NCBI RefSeq assembly: GCF_023630705.1
Contig: NZ_JALQEM010000004.1
Coordinates: forward strand, 1-64,000
DNA: 64,000 nucleotides
From: Caballeronia sp. GAFFF1
GTDB taxonomy: Bacteria > Pseudomonadota > Gammaproteobacteria > Burkholderiales > Burkholderiaceae
Direction of reading: 5' to 3'
Both the position numbers and the translations under genes were made by a program. The notes beneath the pieces were generated by a model. That model did no database searches. It saw only the letters and a program-made list of their open reading frames with translations, and was not told the origin of the DNA. This document shows, in pieces, positions 28,174 to 36,990 of the stretch (its first letter is position 1; each line of letters opens with the position of its first letter).

Positions 28174-29307
28174 ATGAGCAAGCGAAGAGTAGTGGTGGGC
28201 ATGTCGGGCGGCGTCGATTCGTCGGTGACGGCGTGGCTGCTGGAAGAGCAGGGCTACGACGTAGTCGGCCTGTTTATGAAGAACTGGGAAGACGACGACG
28301 ACGGCGAGTACTGCTCGACGCGGCAGGACTGGATCGACGTCGTGTCGGTGGCCGACCTGATCGGCATCGACGTCGAGGCGGTCAACTTCGCCGCCGAATA
28401 CAAGGACCGCGTGTTCGCCGAATTCTTGCGCGAGTACTCGGCCGGCCGCACGCCGAATCCGGACGTGCTGTGCAACGCGGAAATCAAGTTCAAGGCGTTC
28501 CTCGATCACGCGATGTCGCTCGGCGCGGAAACCATCGCGACCGGCCACTACGCCCGCGTGCGCGAACAGAATGGCCTTTTCCAATTGCTTAAGGCCACCG
28601 ATTCGACGAAGGACCAGTCGTACTTCCTGCATCGGCTGAATCAGCAGCAGCTTTCGAAGACGCTCTTCCCGCTCGGCGAAATTCCGAAGACGAAGGTGCG
28701 GGAAATCGCCGCGCAGATCGGCCTGCCGAACGCGAAGAAGAAAGATTCGACCGGCATCTGTTTCATCGGCGAACGGCCGTTTCGCGACTTCCTGAACCGC
28801 TATCTGCCGACGCAACCCGGCCCGATGAAGACGGCCGAAGGGAAAATCGTCGGCGAGCACATCGGGCTCGCGTTCTATACGTTTGGGCAGCGCAAAGGCA
28901 TTGGCATCGGCGGCGCGAAGGACGGCAGCGGCGAGCCGTGGTTCGTCGCGGGCAAGGACATGGCGAGCAACACGCTCTATGTCGTGCAGGGCCACGACCA
29001 TCCGTGGCTTCTGTCGCAGACGCTCGTCGCGGGGAACACGAGCTGGGTCGCGGGTTTCGCGCCCGAGGACGGCACGGCGTGCGCGGCGAAGACACGGTAT
29101 CGGCAGCAGGACGCCGCGTGCCGCTTCGCCGCGGCGGACGACGGTCGTTTCCAGTTGAACTTCGATGAAGCGCAGTGGGCGGTGACGCCGGGACAGTCGG
29201 CGGTGCTGTATCAGGGCGACGTGTGTCTCGGCGGCGGGATCATCGAGCGCGCGGCGGTGGACGTGGGATCGCACGCGCCGCGCGCGGTGGCGGCTGCCGC
29301 AAGCTGA
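28174..29307 (+). CDS. mnmA: tRNA-specific 2-thiouridylase MnmA
   Basis: Adds the 2-thio group to wobble U34 of tRNAs for Lys, Glu and Gln. The 377-residue enzyme has the PP-loop [20 protein letters not shown] near 8-27. The first catalytic cysteine is in [12 protein letters not shown] near 98-109 and the second in [18 protein letters not shown] near 190-207; the C-terminal domain includes [13 protein letters not shown] near 230-242. It is probably cotranscribed with the NUDIX gene. A long hairpin follows. Confidence 0.97.
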   Translation: MSKRRVVVGMSGGVDSSVTAWLLEEQGYDVVGLFMKNWEDDDDGEYCSTRQDWIDVVSVADLIGIDVEAVNFAAEYKDRVFAEFLREYSAGRTPNPDVLCNAEIKFKAFLDHAMSLGAETIATGHYARVREQNGLFQLLKATDSTKDQSYFLHRLNQQQLSKTLFPLGEIPKTKVREIAAQIGLPNAKKKDSTGICFIGERPFRDFLNRYLPTQPGPMKTAEGKIVGEHIGLAFYTFGQRKGIGIGGAKDGSGEPWFVAGKDMASNTLYVVQGHDHPWLLSQTLVAGNTSWVAGFAPEDGTACAAKTRYRQQDAACRFAAADDGRFQLNFDEAQWAVTPGQSAVLYQGDVCLGGGIIERAAVDVGSHAPRAVAAAAS

Positions 29308-29310
29308 CGA

Positions 29311-29345
29311 TGCGCGCCCCGGACGCGAGTGTTCCGGGGCGCGCA
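29311..29345 (+). other. 13-bp GC-rich hairpin after mnmA (no T-run)
   Basis: TGCGCGCCCCGGA (29311-29323) pairs perfectly with TCCGGGGCGCGCA (29333-29345). Without a T-run it is a weak terminator candidate and more likely a 3' stabiliser. Confidence 0.6.
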
Positions 29346-29359
29346 TCGGTAGCCGCCTG

Positions 29360-29420
29360 CTATCGTTCCGATAAAAAGTCATTTGATACAATCGCTTGAC
29401 TCTCTACCTATCGATAGATA
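29360..29420. promoter_or_regulatory. Two operator-like palindromes upstream of the TetR gene
   Basis: CTATCG-TTC-CGATA (29360-29373) and the perfect palindrome CTATCGATAG (29408-29417) inside CTACCTATCGATAGATA (29404-29420) lie within 100 bases before the TetR start. A possible -10 (TACAAT, 29387-29392) sits between them. The second site shares the 10-mer CTACCTATCG with the site at 30061-30086, consistent with autoregulation by the adjacent TetR protein. Confidence 0.55.
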
Positions 29421-29454
29421 AAGTGAGCGCACTGGATCAACGGTGAATCACGCG

Positions 29455-30012
29455 ATGGATAAGAACACGGTACGCGAGGCGCTGCTCGATCACGCGCAGA
29501 CGGTCATGATGAAGCGCGGCTACAACGGCTTCAGCTATCGGGACTTGTCGGAACTCGTCGGCGTGAAGACGTCGAGCATCCACTACTACTTCCCGACGAA
29601 GGAAGATCTCGCGCTCGAAGCGGTGAATGCCTACAGCGCGGACGTCATGTCCTCGGTCTATGCCATCGACAGTTCGGCCTCTGCCGACAAGAAGCTCGAC
29701 CGCTACACGAAGCTCTTTGGACGCATCATCGGCGACGGAACCCAAGTCTGCCTCTGCGGCATGCTGGCGGCGGACATCGAATCGTTGCCAGAGAAAGTGC
29801 GGCATGCCATTCAGGCGTTCTTTCGCGCCAACGAAAACTGGCTGGCGAAGGTTCTCGCAGAAGGCGAGGCGCAGGATACGCTCGATGCCGGAGGCAAGCC
29901 CGAAGCGGCGGCGCGCGCGCTCTATGCCGCGTTTCAGGGCAGTCTGCTCGCGTGCCGGTTGTTTCAGACGCGGGCACGTCTGGACGAAGTCGCTGCAACG
30001 GTGCGGCGGTAG
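29455..30012 (+). CDS. TetR/AcrR family transcriptional regulator
   Basis: A 185-residue repressor. The N-terminal helix-turn-helix domain reads MMKRGYNGFSYRDLSELVGV then KTSSIHYYFPTKEDLALEAV (about residues 18-58), the classic TetR DNA-reading region. The C-terminal ligand domain is unclassified; it has a Cys pair in QVCLCGMLAADIESLP, as found in regulators of the YcdC/AcrR-like group. Start: ATG at 29455; a GTG at 29443 would add four residues. Palindromes sharing CTACCTATCG lie before this gene and before the downstream hydrolase gene, so it probably represses both. Confidence 0.85.
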   Translation: MDKNTVREALLDHAQTVMMKRGYNGFSYRDLSELVGVKTSSIHYYFPTKEDLALEAVNAYSADVMSSVYAIDSSASADKKLDRYTKLFGRIIGDGTQVCLCGMLAADIESLPEKVRHAIQAFFRANENWLAKVLAEGEAQDTLDAGGKPEAAARALYAAFQGSLLACRLFQTRARLDEVAATVRR

Positions 30013-30060
30013 ATAACCCTGTGGATAAGTCTGTGAAAAACCCGTTTTCCCTCATGCGTT

Positions 30061-30086
30061 TGTCTATCGTCCGATAGGTAGATTTT
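30061..30086. promoter_or_regulatory. Operator-like palindrome after the TetR gene
   Basis: CTATCG-TC-CGATAG (30064-30077) within a wider AT-rich site. The reverse strand reads CTACCTATCG, identical to the site before the TetR gene. Confidence 0.5.
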
Positions 30087-30208
30087 GGCGGGACTCATCT
30101 CGGTCTAAAGAAGGGGCACCTTCGCGACCCTTAAGTGGCGCACTCCCTCTAGGGTGGAGTTAGCCGCGCTGTGGGCGCGCACCACATAAACCGAGCGATT
30201 CCGTTGAT

Positions 30209-30230
30209 TTATCTATCTAGTAGTAGATAA
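30209..30230. promoter_or_regulatory. Inverted repeat before the hydrolase gene
   Basis: TTATCTA (30209-30215) and TAGATAA (30224-30230) flank an 8-base centre, 43 bases before the hydrolase start. It carries the same TAGATA half-site motif as the other palindromes and probably overlaps the hydrolase promoter. Confidence 0.5.
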
Positions 30231-30272
30231 CCATCAAACTTACGTTTCCTTTTTACCGACCCGGAGCACACC

Positions 30273-31298
30273 ATGAAAAAGCTGAAAGCCACGTTCATCG
30301 CAACCGTCGTTGCAACCGCCGTCCTGTCGCATGCCGCAGCCGACGCCGCGCCGGTGCTCGAACCGACGACGCAGCAGTTCATCGACACGCTCACCGCGAA
30401 GAACGGCCCGCCGATCTACACGCTTTCTCCCGCAGACGCGCGCAACGTGCTCGCAGGCGCGCAAGCGCAGCCGGTGAATAAGGAAGCCGCGAAGATCGAG
30501 GACCGCGTGATCGAAGCCGGTCCGACGGGAAAGACCGCGCTGCGCATCGTCCGGCCGGCGCATGCGAAGGGCCCGTTGCCGGTCGTCATGTATTTCCACG
30601 GCGGCGGCTGGGTGCTCGGCGACATGAACACGCACGACCGGCTGGTGCGCGAAATCGCGAACGGCGCAGAGGCGGAAGTCGTGTTCGTCGACTACGACCG
30701 CTCGCCCGAGACGAAGTACCCGGTGCCGATCGAGGAAGCGTACGCGGCGACGCGCTACGTCGCGGAACACGCCCGCGACTTCAATGTCGATGCGTCGCGC
30801 ATGGCGGTGGCCGGCGACAGCGTCGGCGGCAACATGGCCGCGGCCCTGACGCTGCTCGCGAAGGAGCGGGGCGGCCCGGCACTGCGCGCGCAAGTGCTGT
30901 TCTATCCGGTGACGGACGCCAATTTCGACGACGGCTCGTACAACACGTTCGCCAACGGCCCGTGGCTCACGCGCGACGCGATGAAGTGGTTCTGGGACGC
31001 CTACGCGCCGAACGCGTCGGATCGCGCCAAGATCACGGCGTCGCCGCTGCGCGCAAGCATCGATGAATTGAAGGGATTGCCGCCGGCGCTCGTCATCACC
31101 GACGAGAACGACGTGTTGCGCGATGAAGGCGAAGCCTACGCGCGCAAGCTGACCGAAGCCGGTGTACCGGTGACGTCGGTCCGCTACAACGGCACGATCC
31201 ACGATTTCGTGATGCTGAACGCGCTGGCCGGGACGCCCGCCACGCGCGCCGCAATCGCGCAGGCCAACGCAACGCTCAAGGCCGCGCTGAAGAAGTAA
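30273..31298 (+). CDS. Secreted alpha/beta hydrolase (HSL-type esterase)
   Basis: A 341-residue esterase or lipase of the hormone-sensitive-lipase family. A Sec signal peptide is clear (MKKLKATFIATVVATAVLSH, cleavage near ADA, about residue 26), so it is exported to the periplasm or beyond. The oxyanion motif HGGGW starts at residue 109. The nucleophile is S183 in GDSVGGN (usual GDSAGGN), the acid probably D280 in NDVLRDEGE, and the base H310 in HDFVMLN. Export is unusual for this mostly cytoplasmic family. CGGAGC precedes the ATG. It is probably controlled by the neighbouring TetR protein. Substrate unknown. Confidence 0.88.
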   Translation: MKKLKATFIATVVATAVLSHAAADAAPVLEPTTQQFIDTLTAKNGPPIYTLSPADARNVLAGAQAQPVNKEAAKIEDRVIEAGPTGKTALRIVRPAHAKGPLPVVMYFHGGGWVLGDMNTHDRLVREIANGAEAEVVFVDYDRSPETKYPVPIEEAYAATRYVAEHARDFNVDASRMAVAGDSVGGNMAAALTLLAKERGGPALRAQVLFYPVTDANFDDGSYNTFANGPWLTRDAMKWFWDAYAPNASDRAKITASPLRASIDELKGLPPALVITDENDVLRDEGEAYARKLTEAGVPVTSVRYNGTIHDFVMLNALAGTPATRAAIAQANATLKAALKK

Positions 31299-31343
31299 TG
31301 CGCGGATGCCGGCCCGCTCCCGCCGTGCGCGGGAGCGCGGCGC

Positions 31344-31955
31344 TCAGCGCGGCTCGGTATCGATGAACGATTGCCGTTGCGCGAGCCGCGCGTAGAACTT
31401 GTCGAGCGCCGGGTGCGCCTCGCGCCAGTCGAGGTCCGGCATGCGGAAGTCGAGATAGCCGAGCGCGCAGCCGCACGCGATATCGGCGAGCGTGAAGCGG
31501 TTCGCGGAGCACCATTGTTTCGTGTCGAGACCACGCGCCATCGCGCGCAGACCGTCCTCGATCTTGTGCCGCTGCCGCGCGATCCACATCTCGCTGCGCT
31601 GAGGTTCGTCGCGCAGCACGCCTTCGAGGCGAATCAGGACGGCGGCGTCGAGCATGCCGTCCGCGAGCGCTTCCCAGCAGCGCACTTCGGTTCGCTCGCG
31701 CCGTTCCTGCGGCAGCAGCTTGCCAACCGGCGTCAGCGTGTCCACGTATTCGCAGATCACGCGCGAATCGAACACCGCTTCGCCGCCGTCCAGAATCAGG
31801 CACGGTACTTTGCCGAGCGGGTTGAAATCGTGGATCTTGGAATCGGATGCCCAGACATCTTCGAGCACCAGTTCGCAGTCGATCTTCTTTTCCGCCATCA
31901 CGATCCGCACCTTGCGGACGAATGGACTCGTGTGCGAACCGATCAGTTTCATCAT
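31344..31955 (-). CDS. Glutathione S-transferase family protein
   Basis: A 203-residue cytosolic GST. The N-terminal thioredoxin-like domain has MKLIGSHTSPFVRKVRIVMAE, where Ser9 or Ser11 can serve as the glutathione-activating residue. The cis-proline follows in LGKVPCLILDGG near residue 50, and the DSRVICEYV block near 62-70 binds the gamma-glutamyl end. The helical C-terminal domain includes FTLADIACGCALGYLDFRM near 153-171 (N-capping Asp). Two adjacent start codons (31955 and 31952) are possible. It ends convergently with the hydrolase gene. Substrate unknown. Confidence 0.88.
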   Translation of the reverse strand: MMKLIGSHTSPFVRKVRIVMAEKKIDCELVLEDVWASDSKIHDFNPLGKVPCLILDGGEAVFDSRVICEYVDTLTPVGKLLPQERRERTEVRCWEALADGMLDAAVLIRLEGVLRDEPQRSEMWIARQRHKIEDGLRAMARGLDTKQWCSANRFTLADIACGCALGYLDFRMPDLDWREAHPALDKFYARLAQRQSFIDTEPR

Positions 31956-32173
31956 CTATTCTTCGCGTTCGTTTCGGATAAAGCGGAGGTCGATCTTAAC
32001 CGGGCGCGCACGAGCCAACCGCATTTTCGAGATGCGGCGCGGAGCGGTGTCGTCTGGCGACAACATGCCGTTGCGGCCAGACGCTCAGTGCTGCTCATCA
32101 GCAGACAAAACCGGGCGTGAAGCAGACGGAAACATCGGGTTCCTATGCGTTCGGCGCATGCAACGCGTCAGAG

Positions 32174-32875
32174 TTACTGCGCGCTGGCAGTCGTCGCGCC
32201 ATTCGACGCGGGGCACGGCAATACCGGCGCGGGCCGCGCGTTGGCTGCCGCCTTGGCCCTGGCGGACGATGGCGCCGCGACGGCGGGCGGCAGCGCAGCA
32301 AGACTTCGCACGCCTGCCGAAATCGCCGTGGCGAGCGCATTTACCGCTTTGCGATGCCCGTCGACCAGCGCGCCATAGCCTTCGCCGACAGTCTGGTCCG
32401 CGACCGTGCGACAGGTCATGACCGTCTGCGAACCGGCGGCGCGCACGCTCCAGACCGCATCGAGCACGGCCTGTGAGCCCGGCCACGACTCGAACCGCTG
32501 CACCTTCACCGTCACGCGATACACCGGCGCTGATTCCGGATACGGCGTGCCGTAGACATCGATCGCATTCAACTGCTGTGAGAGATCGCTCGACAGCGCG
32601 CGCCGCACTTCGTCGCCCGGAAGCGAGGCCCAGCGTTCCTGTTCCAGCACGCTCACCTGCGCGGGACTTGTCTGCACGACCAGCTGGTTGCGCGAGACCT
32701 GCTCGGGCATGTCCACCGGCGCGAGCTGGAAATAGAACGCCGCCGCCGACGACGACACCGCAGCCGGCGACTGCGCCGCGCCGCCCAGGGTATAGAACCG
32801 GCTCGACGGCGAGGACGCGCACGCGCACAGCGCGCCCGCCGCGCCTACAGTCAACAACAACGCGCCGAACCTCAT
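32174..32875 (-). CDS. pqiC: Intermembrane transport lipoprotein PqiC (DUF330)
   Basis: Outer-membrane lipoprotein of the PqiABC (paraquat-inducible) phospholipid-transport system. The 233-residue chain has a lipoprotein signal with lipobox LCAC at 16-19, so Cys19 is the lipidated residue. The DUF330/ABC-auxiliary fold follows (SRFYTLGG near 25-32; FYFQLAPVDMPEQVSRNQLV near 47-66). The Ala/Pro-rich tail after about 195 is low complexity. Its ATG overlaps the pqiB stop (ATGA). The 218 bases between this gene and the GST start hold nothing I recognise. Confidence 0.88.
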   Translation of the reverse strand: MRFGALLLTVGAAGALCACASSPSSRFYTLGGAAQSPAAVSSSAAAFYFQLAPVDMPEQVSRNQLVVQTSPAQVSVLEQERWASLPGDEVRRALSSDLSQQLNAIDVYGTPYPESAPVYRVTVKVQRFESWPGSQAVLDAVWSVRAAGSQTVMTCRTVADQTVGEGYGALVDGHRKAVNALATAISAGVRSLAALPPAVAAPSSARAKAAANARPAPVLPCPASNGATTASAQ

Positions 32876-34533
32876 GGTTTGTCCTCCGGTTTGCCGCGCA
32901 ACAGCGATTCCGGATGACGTTCCAGATAATCAGCCAGCGCATTGAGCGATTGAAGCGTCCGCGTGAGTTCCTGCATCGCCTGATGCACGTCGGACTGAAG
33001 CGGCGAGTCTTGCTGAAGCGTCGATTGCGCCGCGCCGAAGGTTTTCTTCGCCTGCGTGAGCGTGTCGCGCATTTCCGGCATGATTTCCTTGTTGAGCTGG
33101 TCGAAGAGCGTATTGGCGTTCTTCAGCGAGCCGTTGAGATTCGTGCCGATCTGGTCGAACGGAATCTTGTCCAGCTTGCGCGCGATGTCGGCAATCTGCA
33201 GTTGCAGCTCGTCGAGCGTGTTCGGCACCGTCGGCAGTTCGATCGGATCGCCCGCCACGTTCACCTTCGCGGGCGCGGCCTTCGGGAAGAAGTCGAGCGC
33301 GACGTAAAGCTGGCTCGTCAGCAGATTGCCGGTGCGCAACTGTCCGCGCAGGCCGCGCTTGACGAGCAGCTCCAGCATGTCGTGGCTCTGCTCCGTTCCC
33401 TGCTCGGGCAGCGCGGCTTTCGCGCGGCGGCCGAGCCGGTCCGGATACAGGTCGATGGTCACAGGCATCATGAACGAATGCGTCTGCTGGTCGTAGCGCA
33501 CGCCGATGCCCGTCACCTGCCCGAGCACGATGCCGCGGAAATCGACCGGCGCGCCCACCGACAAGCCGCGCAACGACTGATTGAAGTTCATCACCACATG
33601 CACCGGATCGCCGTCGGGGTCGCGCATCGCGTCGGCCTGATCGGAGGCGAGGCGGAAGGTTGCGTTCTCCTTCGCTTGCGCGCCGGCTTGCTGATTCGGC
33701 GGCGTCTGAAACGCGATGCCGCCCAGCACCACCGTGGCGAGCGACTGCGTGTTGAGCGTGAAACCGCTCGAATCCAGCCGCAGATCGACGCCGCTCGCGT
33801 GCCACCAGCGCGAGTTCGTGCCGACGTACTGGTCATACGGCGCGTTCACGAAAACCTGCATGGTGACGCCGGTGCCGTCCTTGTCGAGCGAGAACGCCGT
33901 GACCTGACCGACCTGAACGCGGCGGTAATACACCGGCGAGCCGATATCCAGCGAGCCGAGCGATTCGCCGTGCAGCGTGAAGGTGTGTCCTTTCTGGTCG
34001 CCGGTGACGGCAGGCGGCGTCTCCAGACCGACGAAGTAGCTCTGATCCTCGGTTGATTTTCCGGCGTCCGCGCCGATGTACGCGCCTGAGAGCAGCGTGG
34101 AAAGGCCGGTGACGCCGCTTGCCGCCACGCGCGGCCGCACGACCCAGAAGCGCGTGTCCTTCACGGCGAAATCGGTGGCTTCCTTCGTGAGCTGGACATC
34201 GACGAGCACGCGCGAATGGTCCTTCGAAAGCGTGATGGTCTTGACCGTGCCGATGTCCACGTCCTTGAACTTGACCTTCGTCTTGCCGGGCTCGAGGCCC
34301 TCGGCGCTCACGAAACTGATGGTCACGGTCGGACCGCGGCTCGACACCGTCTTCACGACCAGAAACACGCCGATTAGCGCCGCGACGATCGGAATGACCC
34401 ACACGAGCGACGGCAGCCAGCGGCTGCGCGGCTCGATCACCGGCTCGGGCAGTCTCGGCGGCAGTCCGCCGCCGCTCGTTTCCTCGGGAGTCTCAGCAAC
34501 ATCCGGCCCATTCGGACCTTGGGCACTAGTCAT
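32872..34533 (-). CDS. pqiB: Intermembrane transport protein PqiB (MCE/MlaD repeats)
   Basis: A 553-residue periplasm-spanning protein that forms stacked MCE rings to carry lipids between membranes. An N-terminal proline-rich cytoplasmic segment is followed by one transmembrane helix (LPSLVWVIPIVAALIGVFLV near 40-59). Three MCE domains follow, beginning near VTISFVSAEGLEPGKTKVKF (72), GHTFTLHGESLGSLDIGSPV (about 187) and VHVVMNFNQSLRGLSVGAPV (about 313). A C-terminal helical coiled segment runs from about 430. The length fits E. coli PqiB (546). It overlaps pqiA by 8 bases and pqiC by 4. Confidence 0.93.
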   Translation of the reverse strand: MTSAQGPNGPDVAETPEETSGGGLPPRLPEPVIEPRSRWLPSLVWVIPIVAALIGVFLVVKTVSSRGPTVTISFVSAEGLEPGKTKVKFKDVDIGTVKTITLSKDHSRVLVDVQLTKEATDFAVKDTRFWVVRPRVAASGVTGLSTLLSGAYIGADAGKSTEDQSYFVGLETPPAVTGDQKGHTFTLHGESLGSLDIGSPVYYRRVQVGQVTAFSLDKDGTGVTMQVFVNAPYDQYVGTNSRWWHASGVDLRLDSSGFTLNTQSLATVVLGGIAFQTPPNQQAGAQAKENATFRLASDQADAMRDPDGDPVHVVMNFNQSLRGLSVGAPVDFRGIVLGQVTGIGVRYDQQTHSFMMPVTIDLYPDRLGRRAKAALPEQGTEQSHDMLELLVKRGLRGQLRTGNLLTSQLYVALDFFPKAAPAKVNVAGDPIELPTVPNTLDELQLQIADIARKLDKIPFDQIGTNLNGSLKNANTLFDQLNKEIMPEMRDTLTQAKKTFGAAQSTLQQDSPLQSDVHQAMQELTRTLQSLNALADYLERHPESLLRGKPEDKP

Positions 34534-35215
34534 ATTTCTTTCCTGACGGTTCTATGTTGTCCCATATCAGACGTGGGTCGAACTGCATCGAGGCGAGCAT
34601 CGTCAGGACGACGACGGACGCGAACGCGAGCGCGGCCGGCCCCGCCGTGATGACCGCGACTGACTTGAAGCGCACGAGCGCGACGGTGAGCGTGACGACG
34701 AAGATATCGAGCATCGACCATCGGCCGATGCCTTCGACGATGCGATAGAGCGTCGTTCGCTGACGCGGCCGCCACGTCGAGCGCCGCTGCACGCTCACGA
34801 GCAGAAATGCGAGCGAAAGCAGCTTCAGCATCGGCACGAGAATGCTCGCCACGAAAATAACCACGGCGAGCGGATAGTCGCCATCGTTCCAGAACAACGC
34901 GACGCCGCTCATGATGGTGTCGTCTTCCGCGCCGAGAATCGACGACGTGTGCAGCATCGGATAGACGTTCGCGGGAATATAGAGGATCGCCGCGCTGATG
35001 AGGAGCGCCCACGTCCGCGCGATGCTGTCCGGATTGCGCCGGTGCACGGCCGCGCCGCAGCGCGTGCAGCGCTGCTTTTCGACCGTGCGCGCGAGCGGCT
35101 GCACGAGGCCGCAGGCGTGGCACCCGACAACGCGCTCGCGCGAGGCCGTCGTGAAGAGCGTGGGCGGTTCGGCGCCGGGCCCGGGCGAGTCGGTGTTGCG
35201 CGGAGCGTCGGTCAC
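34526..35215 (-). CDS. pqiA: Paraquat-inducible protein A, second copy
   Basis: Polytopic inner-membrane protein of 229 residues from the PqiA family. A GTG start at 35215 is inferred because it overlaps the preceding stop (GTGA) and removes non-family upstream sequence. A zinc-ribbon-like CHACGLVQPL...CTRCGAAVHRR is near 33-60, then four membrane helices: LLISAAILYIPANVYPML, PLAVVIFVASILVPMLKLLSLAFLLV, SMLDIFVVTLTVALVRF and AALAFASVVVLTMLASM. It corresponds to the C-terminal half of the duplicated E. coli PqiA. Coupled to both neighbours. Confidence 0.87.
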   Translation of the reverse strand: MTDAPRNTDSPGPGAEPPTLFTTASRERVVGCHACGLVQPLARTVEKQRCTRCGAAVHRRNPDSIARTWALLISAAILYIPANVYPMLHTSSILGAEDDTIMSGVALFWNDGDYPLAVVIFVASILVPMLKLLSLAFLLVSVQRRSTWRPRQRTTLYRIVEGIGRWSMLDIFVVTLTVALVRFKSVAVITAGPAALAFASVVVLTMLASMQFDPRLIWDNIEPSGKKYD

Positions 35216-35871
35216 GATTTCTGCCTCGCGGGCGGCGCGACGGCCGCACGTCCGCGCCGCGGAAGCTCGCCCGCGATATCCCAGAGCGAGCGAGGATCGA
35301 AACTGACGACGACCGCCACCATCAGCGTGAGCGCGCCGAACGCGAAGAGCGCGGCCTCGGGAATCACGCGCGCGACGCTCAGCATCTTCACGAGCGTGAC
35401 GAGCACGCCGAGCATGAACACTTCGATCATGCCCCACGGCCGCACGAACTGAATCGCGCGCAGCGTGACGTCAAAACCCGGCGGCACATAACCGGCGCGC
35501 ACGGGCATCAGCACGTAGAGCAGCGCGGTCAGTTCGCAAAGCGGAAACAGGATGGTCGCGCAAAACACGAGCACCGCGACGAACTCCATGTGCTCGCCCC
35601 ACAGCGCGATGATCGCGCCGATGAGCGTCGTCTGCGAGGTGATGCCGTTCGCGTCGAGTTCGACGATGGGAAACGCCTGCGCGATGACGAAGGTGATGAG
35701 CGCGGCAAGCGTCGTCGCGCAGATGCGGTCGAGGTTGGATGTCATGCCGCGGTAGAGTCGCGTGCCGCAGCGCGGACAGTTCGCGCTGCTATGTTCTGGC
35801 AGCGCGCGCTTCCTGAAGAGCGCGTCGCATTCGTGACATGCGATCAGTTCTTCTGAATCGTTCACATTCAT
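35212..35871 (-). CDS. pqiA: Paraquat-inducible protein A, first copy
   Basis: A 219-residue PqiA-family membrane protein and first gene of the pqi operon. It has an N-terminal zinc-ribbon-like pair, CHECDALFRK (about 12-21) and CPRCGTRLYRG (about 33-43), and four hydrophobic segments (ATTLAALITFVIAQAFPIV; FVAVLVFCATILFPLCELTALLYVLM; GMIEVFMLGVLVTLVKML; AALFAFGALTLMVAVVV). It corresponds to the N-terminal half of E. coli PqiA; here the two halves are separate, overlapping genes. Confidence 0.88.
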   Translation of the reverse strand: MNVNDSEELIACHECDALFRKRALPEHSSANCPRCGTRLYRGMTSNLDRICATTLAALITFVIAQAFPIVELDANGITSQTTLIGAIIALWGEHMEFVAVLVFCATILFPLCELTALLYVLMPVRAGYVPPGFDVTLRAIQFVRPWGMIEVFMLGVLVTLVKMLSVARVIPEAALFAFGALTLMVAVVVSFDPRSLWDIAGELPRRGRAAVAPPARQKS

Positions 35872-36291
35872 AGTCGATGCCGGGCCTTCTCATGCGTGGT
35901 CGTGGGGCGCCGCAAGATCGGCCCGGGCAGTAAGAGCAAGTCCCGGGCCAGCGCGCACGGTAGCAGCATGGTATCAAACACCGATGACGCGCGACGATAC
36001 GGCAGGCGCGAGGCAAGTCAGACCCCGGCGCGGAATAAACCGGCCGGCGGTTCCGTTCACTTCTGGCCGCGCCCGGAGGCATCGACCGTTGCATGCGCGG
36101 AATAGTTCGTTGCATGGATGCAGCACATCGCTCGGAAACGGCCGCAAAGCCGCGCCAGTGCTGGCCCGGAGCGTAGGCCGCAGGTCCCGGCGCACGGGAT
36201 GGCATTTCGCCATTGTTCGGGTAGCATGGCGGCGCGTGCATCGGTCAGACGCACCCAGACGCACATTACGCATATTCAGGACATCAGCATC
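35872..36291. other. Divergent intergenic region pqiA / cytochrome b561
   Basis: 420 bases between two divergent genes. No credible reading frame, RNA or intrinsic terminator was seen. GTTGCATG occurs twice (near 36088 and 36109) and several short G/C palindromes are present. It presumably holds both promoters, but none could be assigned confidently; no SoxR or similar site was recognised. Confidence 0.4.
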
Positions 36292-36861
36292 ATGGAAAGC
36301 AGTGTTGGCATCTCGCAAGCCACTTCGGTCGAGCGATACGGCGCGACGGCGATCGCGTTCCACTGGCTCATCGCGCTCTTGATCGTGGGCGGGTTCTATC
36401 TCGGCTGGATCATGACCGATATTCCCGGCTTCACTCCGACCAAGCTCAAGTACTTCTCGTGGCACAAGTGGATCGGCGTGACCGTGTTCCTGCTCGCGGC
36501 GCTGCGGCTCGCGTGGCGCATGACGCATCGCGCGCCCGCCATGCCGGCCGGCATGCCGCGCTGGCAGCAGGGCGCGGCGCACGTCACGCATATTCTGCTC
36601 TACGTGCTGATGATCGTGATTCCCGCATCCGGCTATCTGTACAGCTCGGCGGCGGGCTTGCAGGTGGTGTACCTCGGCGTGCTGCCGCTGCCGACGATCA
36701 TCGGGCCCGACAAGGCGCTCAAAGCCACGCTGCGCATCGTCCATGTGGCGCTGAACTACGGCCTGCTGGTGCTGGTCGCCATGCACGTTCTCGCGGCGCT
36801 CAAGCATCATTTCGTCGATCGCGACGGCTTGCTCGGCCGCATGCTGCCGTTTATCAAGTAA
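36292..36861 (+). CDS. Cytochrome b561 family protein
   Basis: A 189-residue diheme cytochrome b561 (CybB/YodB type), an inner-membrane quinol-linked electron carrier. I start at the ATG at 36292 (MESSVGISQ); an open frame extends upstream without family features. Four helices are visible: ATAIAFHWLIALLIVGGFYLGWI, KWIGVTVFLLAALRLAWRMTH, HVTHILLYVLMIVIPASGYLY and VHVALNYGLLVLVAMHVLAAL. Each contributes candidate axial histidines (FHWL, WHKW, THILLY, MHVL). Two yceI genes follow; cytochrome b561-YceI pairing is common and suggests a shared periplasmic redox or quinone role. Confidence 0.88.
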   Translation: MESSVGISQATSVERYGATAIAFHWLIALLIVGGFYLGWIMTDIPGFTPTKLKYFSWHKWIGVTVFLLAALRLAWRMTHRAPAMPAGMPRWQQGAAHVTHILLYVLMIVIPASGYLYSSAAGLQVVYLGVLPLPTIIGPDKALKATLRIVHVALNYGLLVLVAMHVLAALKHHFVDRDGLLGRMLPFIK

Positions 36862-36990
36862 CTTGGTTCAGCGCGCGCGGGCGTCGATTGTTTCCTCGCC
36901 GTTGGCAGGGCGTTTCCGGTCCGCTCTTGGTTCCCGCATGCTTTTGATTTTCAATACCGGTTGCTCGTCGATACGTCTAAAAAGGCACAC

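Noticed and set aside
29311..29345. Hairpin after mnmA as a strong intrinsic terminator
   Set aside because: No T-run follows the stem, so it is kept only as a hairpin.
32473..34056. Long plus-strand open frame opposite pqiB
   Set aside because: Antisense shadow with low-complexity composition and no ribosome site.
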